Assembly (NCBI GenBank): GCA_965203535.1
Contig: OZ241897.1
Location: 744,001 to 808,000 of the forward strand
Direction of reading: 5' to 3'
Source of the DNA: JAJDTT01 sp022827025
Lineage (GTDB): Bacteria > Acidobacteriota > UBA6911 > RPQK01 > JAJDTT01
DNA length: 64,000 bases
Positions 60,788-64,000 of the stretch are shown in pieces. Each line of letters begins with the position of its first letter. Position 1 is the stretch's first letter. The notes under the pieces were generated by a model, which saw only the letters and a list, made by a program, of their open reading frames with translations, was not told the DNA's origin and made no database searches. The position numbers and the translations under genes were made by a program.

Positions 60788-61948
60788 ATGGCGAAACTGA
60801 GGTATCGAATTCTGGCAATTGCATTTTTCGCCGTGATCGGACTCGTTCCCTTGTCCCAGGTGGCGTTGGAGCTGGCGCAGGGTGAACGCCCCCTGGTCGC
60901 CGAACTCGTGTCGAACGTGCCTACCGAGCAACACCTGAGAGATGTCGAGAACCAAATCGAGGAGACTTCCTGGTTCGCCCGAAACTCCCGCTTGTTGGTG
61001 CAGCACATCTGGTTCCAAATGTCGGGGCAACCCGGCGAAAACACTTTAGTCGGGCGCGATGGCTGGCTGTTCTATCTTCCGACGGTCCGTTTCCTGGTCG
61101 AATCTTTTCCACCTGCCGTGGATCGGCAACCCGACTTTCAAGATCCCTTCGCCGCCGTCATCGACTTTCACGGTCAATTGGCTGACCGGGGGATCCAACT
61201 GTTGGTGGTTCCGGTCCCCGGCAAGGCCAGCATCTATCCCGAACGGGTCAGCTCCCGAGCCGACCCCGGGAAGATCGCGGAGTCCTCGCATACGCTGAAG
61301 TTCATCTCCCGATTGAACGACGCGGGGATTGCAACGATCAATCTCTTTGAGGCCTTCCATCGAGAGCCCCGACGGGACCGCTCAACCAAAGGAGGGCATC
61401 ACTATCTCTTCCAAGACACGCATTGGACGCCGGAGGGAGCCGAATTGGCCGCGCGGGTCGTAGCGGAGAGAGTGTTGAAAGAGGGTTGGGTCACCGCAGG
61501 CTCGAAAAAATATGTTCCAGAGCCGGTTCCGGTGGCTCGCCGCAGCGACATTCTCAGAATGGCGCGTTCAGCATCGATCGAAAGACTCTTTCGCCCCCAG
61601 GAGGTCATCTGTCACCAAGTCTTCGAATCAGACACCGGAAATCTCTACCAGGACGATCCCGATTCCCCGTTGCTCGTCCTCGGGGACAGCTTCCTGAGGA
61701 TCTACCAGACTGACGATCCCAAAGCCGCAGGCTTTCTGGCCCATCTCGCCAGGAACCTGAAACGTCCTGTCGCTTCGATCGTCAACGACGGAGGCGCGTC
61801 CACGCTGGTCCGACAGCAGTTGCGCAGAAACCCCGATCTGCTGGAGGGCAAGAAACTGGTCGTTTGGGAATTTGTGGAGAGAGACCTGCGCTTCGGAACG
61901 GAGGGCTGGAAGAATATTGCAATTCCTTCCACCCCGAGTCGCCAATGA
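60788..61948 (+). CDS. AlgJ/AlgX-like SGNH acetyltransferase (DHHW-type)
   Basis: A 386-residue protein anchored by an N-terminal hydrophobic segment (RILAIAFFAVIGLVPLSQ), with the rest in the periplasm. Catalytic motifs of the AlgJ/AlgX SGNH family are visible: LLVLGDSFLRIYQ (nucleophile Ser in GDS) and YLFQDTHWTPEGAELAARVV (Asp and His). Conserved flanks include GRDGWLFYLPTVRFLVESF and VVPVPGKASIYPERV. It begins seven bases after the AlgI-like gene. Together the two genes form a complete polymer O-acetylation pair. It is the last gene of the rightward operon starting at 57790. Confidence 0.92.
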   Translation: MAKLRYRILAIAFFAVIGLVPLSQVALELAQGERPLVAELVSNVPTEQHLRDVENQIEETSWFARNSRLLVQHIWFQMSGQPGENTLVGRDGWLFYLPTVRFLVESFPPAVDRQPDFQDPFAAVIDFHGQLADRGIQLLVVPVPGKASIYPERVSSRADPGKIAESSHTLKFISRLNDAGIATINLFEAFHREPRRDRSTKGGHHYLFQDTHWTPEGAELAARVVAERVLKEGWVTAGSKKYVPEPVPVARRSDILRMARSASIERLFRPQEVICHQVFESDTGNLYQDDPDSPLLVLGDSFLRIYQTDDPKAAGFLAHLARNLKRPVASIVNDGGASTLVRQQLRRNPDLLEGKKLVVWEFVERDLRFGTEGWKNIAIPSTPSRQ

Positions 61949-62132
61949 GCGCCCGGCAGAACCTGGCCTGGGGAATTTCATTTGTTTCAATGAGTATCCC
62001 GGCTTGGACTATCTGCTTCCCTATAACCTCTGTCGGCTTATACCCCTCAAGCACTGACTACTTCGACTAACAGCCCTCGCTGTCTGGCAGAACAAACCGG
62101 AAAGGGTAGGAATCCTGCTCTGAGGACCTCTG

Positions 62133-64000
62133 CTACGTTCGCCCGATCAATCGCAGTCGGGCAACAAGCGCTCGCCCCTGGGCTGCTCCAAAGGTCATGA
62201 AATTCGGCGAATCCACGTTGTTGTCCACCACCGTAGGATTTTCGCGGCCTGTCACGTCGTTGAAGCCCACTCGTAGAGCCCAATGACGACCCAGCAGCCG
62301 GATTCGATGCTCCACATGGATGTTCAACGAGAAGTAGCCGGGAAATCGCTGCGAATTGGGCAGTCCTACAAGGGCCTGGTCTTCATTGACCAGGCTGAAC
62401 GGAAACCCATCCCTCCATTCCAACGAACAGGCGAGCTGCAGGTCCTTTGGCAAAGTCAGCCAACCCCATGCAATAACGCGGTTGGGAGTATCCCAAGGCT
62501 GCGGACCTTCAGCCTGCGACCCGACAATGATGTTGTCGATATCAAACTCGAATACATGACTGGAACGGCTGCTGGAGCGAGTGTAGGAAGTGATAAAGCT
62601 GGATCGATTTTCAAATGCGTGCCGCAACGTGATTTGAATCGCATGGTAGCGGTCTTTGCGGACGTTGCGTAGACCAAGGGTCCTGGGCCGGCTTGATGGC
62701 TGCCGGCTTTGTTGGATGAAAGCCAGTCCGTCTCTGCCTCTCTTCTGCTGGTATTCCCCGTGCAGATAGATTCCGGCGGGCAATCTCTGCTCCAGCCCCA
62801 AACTCCAGTTCAGAAATCGGGGTGCTCTCAAGGTCTCTTGATTGGCAAGCAACCTGGTTTCGATGGGTGGTCCGACTGGAGATGTGCCGTCCTCGGCGTA
62901 GATCTGGTCAATTCGTCGACCTGCAGCGGGGCGACTTAGAATGCTCAGGTTCGCCGCGTCATAAAAAATCCCGATTCCACCCGTCACCTGGCTGCTCTCG
63001 TTGTCTGTCAACAGGTAGCTTGAGACCAGTCGAGGGGAAATCAGCGGTTGCCGAATAGTCTTGTCCCAGTCGAATCGCAGTCCCAGTTCCAGCAGCCAGC
63101 GATCTGACAATGACCAACGATCCTGCCCGAACAGGCCGACCTCCCAGTTATTTCGGTCGATGTCCGAGCCTCCGGCAAACGTCGTCTCTCGGGAGAGGGT
63201 GCCGTCTTCGCGAAAAACGAGTATGGGTCGCCGATGTTCCGATTTCTGAAAAGCGATGCGATCGAGATTCGTTCCGATTTTGAACTGGTGCCGGCCATGC
63301 CAATGGTGGATTGGCCAGGTGAAATTCGCGATCCACTCAAGACGTTGAGCGCCTTCCTCGGTCTGCTTGAAAAAGTTTCCTCCGCTACCGCCAGGTTTGA
63401 GCTGGTACGGAGAGTCACCGAGTGGCTGTTCGTCAGTCGTGAACTCGTTCACGGCAAATCCGATCTCCAACAGAGCTCCGGAAAGGTAGATCTGATCTTT
63501 TAACGTAACCAGGTAGGCTTGGTCCCTGCGCTGACGAGTCGTCTCCAACGGATCGAAACGAGACAAACCCAGGTGATCGGATTCATATCGATTGCTAAGA
63601 AATCCCGCAGTCAAAATGTTGGATGGTGTCAGATTGATTTGGACTTTAGCCAGATTGTTCCATCGCCAGGCGCGGTTTCGGTCCTGACCCTGAGGCAATT
63701 CCTTTACAACGTCCAAATTGTACTCGCCCTGCAACCCCAGAAAGAACCAGGCCGCACCTTTGCGGAGCGGCCCGGAAAAATTCATCCTCGGTGTCCAGGC
63801 GTTGATATGTACGCCCTTGCGGTCTTGAAAAGAAGGAATGAAATTGGTAGCCGAAAAGCGATACTGATCGTCTCCTGTCGCAGTCGTAAAGTTGACGATC
63901 CCACCTGATGCTTTCCCGTACTCGGCTGAGTAGCGGCTGTCCACAACCTGAATCGACCGGACGGCATCGGGACTGAATCGAAGGCGCAGTGTGCCGCCGG
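62133..64000 (-). CDS. TonB-dependent receptor (5' part outside window)
   Basis: The minus-strand frame enters from the right edge (GGTLRLRFSPDAVRSIQVVD) and continues to TGA near 62133, about 622 codons. The early part is plug domain (DSRYSAEYGKASGGIVNFTT). The rest is a TBDR barrel (WSLSDRWLLELGLRFDWDKT, LSLNIHVEHRIRLLG) ending LVARLRLIGRT. The C-terminus lacks the usual final aromatic residue. It is smaller than the Oar-like receptors at 1 and 35239 and of a different subtype. It is transcribed towards the O-acetylation operon, with about 180 bases between the two ends. The N-terminal signal and any regulatory domain lie beyond the window. Confidence 0.9.
   Translation of the reverse strand, partial: GGTLRLRFSPDAVRSIQVVDSRYSAEYGKASGGIVNFTTATGDDQYRFSATNFIPSFQDRKGVHINAWTPRMNFSGPLRKGAAWFFLGLQGEYNLDVVKELPQGQDRNRAWRWNNLAKVQINLTPSNILTAGFLSNRYESDHLGLSRFDPLETTRQRRDQAYLVTLKDQIYLSGALLEIGFAVNEFTTDEQPLGDSPYQLKPGGSGGNFFKQTEEGAQRLEWIANFTWPIHHWHGRHQFKIGTNLDRIAFQKSEHRRPILVFREDGTLSRETTFAGGSDIDRNNWEVGLFGQDRWSLSDRWLLELGLRFDWDKTIRQPLISPRLVSSYLLTDNESSQVTGGIGIFYDAANLSILSRPAAGRRIDQIYAEDGTSPVGPPIETRLLANQETLRAPRFLNWSLGLEQRLPAGIYLHGEYQQKRGRDGLAFIQQSRQPSSRPRTLGLRNVRKDRYHAIQITLRHAFENRSSFITSYTRSSSRSSHVFEFDIDNIIVGSQAEGPQPWDTPNRVIAWGWLTLPKDLQLACSLEWRDGFPFSLVNEDQALVGLPNSQRFPGYFSLNIHVEHRIRLLGRHWALRVGFNDVTGRENPTVVDNNVDSPNFMTFGAAQGRALVARLRLIGRT

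Overview
The window looks like a chromosome segment from an Acidobacteriota-type bacterium, possibly a marine or sponge-associated lineage. The placement is an inference from gene content: large Oar-like TonB-dependent receptors (TBDRs) with a carboxypeptidase-regulatory domain, GWxTD-domain exported proteins, CRTAC1-type proteins (FG-GAP/VCBS repeats plus ASPIC/UnbV), long TPR proteins, many relics of insertion sequences (IS), and GTAGGGGC-type double-hairpin repeats. There are no rRNA, tRNA or CRISPR loci that I can see.

Layout. 1-10.3 kb: a TBDR running off the left edge, a repeat cluster, a leftward TPR > CRTAC1 > GWxTD operon, then a divergent DUF4838 protein and a convergent Gfo/Idh/MocA oxidoreductase. 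10.3-11.35 kb: IS debris. 11.5-26.8 kb: a GntR/FCD regulator and a leftward catabolic cluster holding an FAD amine oxidase, an RraA-like aldolase, two hydantoinase/oxoprolinase B-A pairs, a 50-residue membrane protein, a sodium:solute symporter, an ornithine-cyclodeaminase-like enzyme and a CocE-type hydrolase. 27-30.4 kb: a parvulin-TPR protein convergent with a second CRTAC1. 30.4-35 kb: an IS island with a dead DDE transposase and an integrase-type element split by an intact IS1380 copy. 35-42.2 kb: TBDR > GWxTD > CocE hydrolase. 42.2-47.8 kb: a gene graveyard with lpd and DUF4198 fragments and proA broken by an IS1634-type element and abutting a decayed IS1380. 48-48.9 kb: an EamA transporter split by an in-frame stop. 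49.2-57.3 kb: a leftward operon of two glycosidase-like proteins > TPR > CRTAC1. 57.8-61.9 kb: a rightward polymer O-acetylation operon (PD40 protein, lipoprotein, AlgI-like MBOAT, AlgJ/X-like). 62.1-64 kb: a second edge-truncated TBDR.

How the genes may work together. TBDR, TPR, CRTAC1, GWxTD and DUF4838/glycosidase-like genes recur in different combinations at several places, all with export signals. This suggests a modular envelope system for capturing and processing glycans or peptides, not characterised as far as I know. The 14-27 kb cluster is consistent with uptake and opening of a cyclic amide (hydantoin, N-methylhydantoin or oxoproline type) followed by oxidation of an N-methyl or secondary amino acid. 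The IS insertions can be placed to the base from terminal inverted repeats and target duplications.
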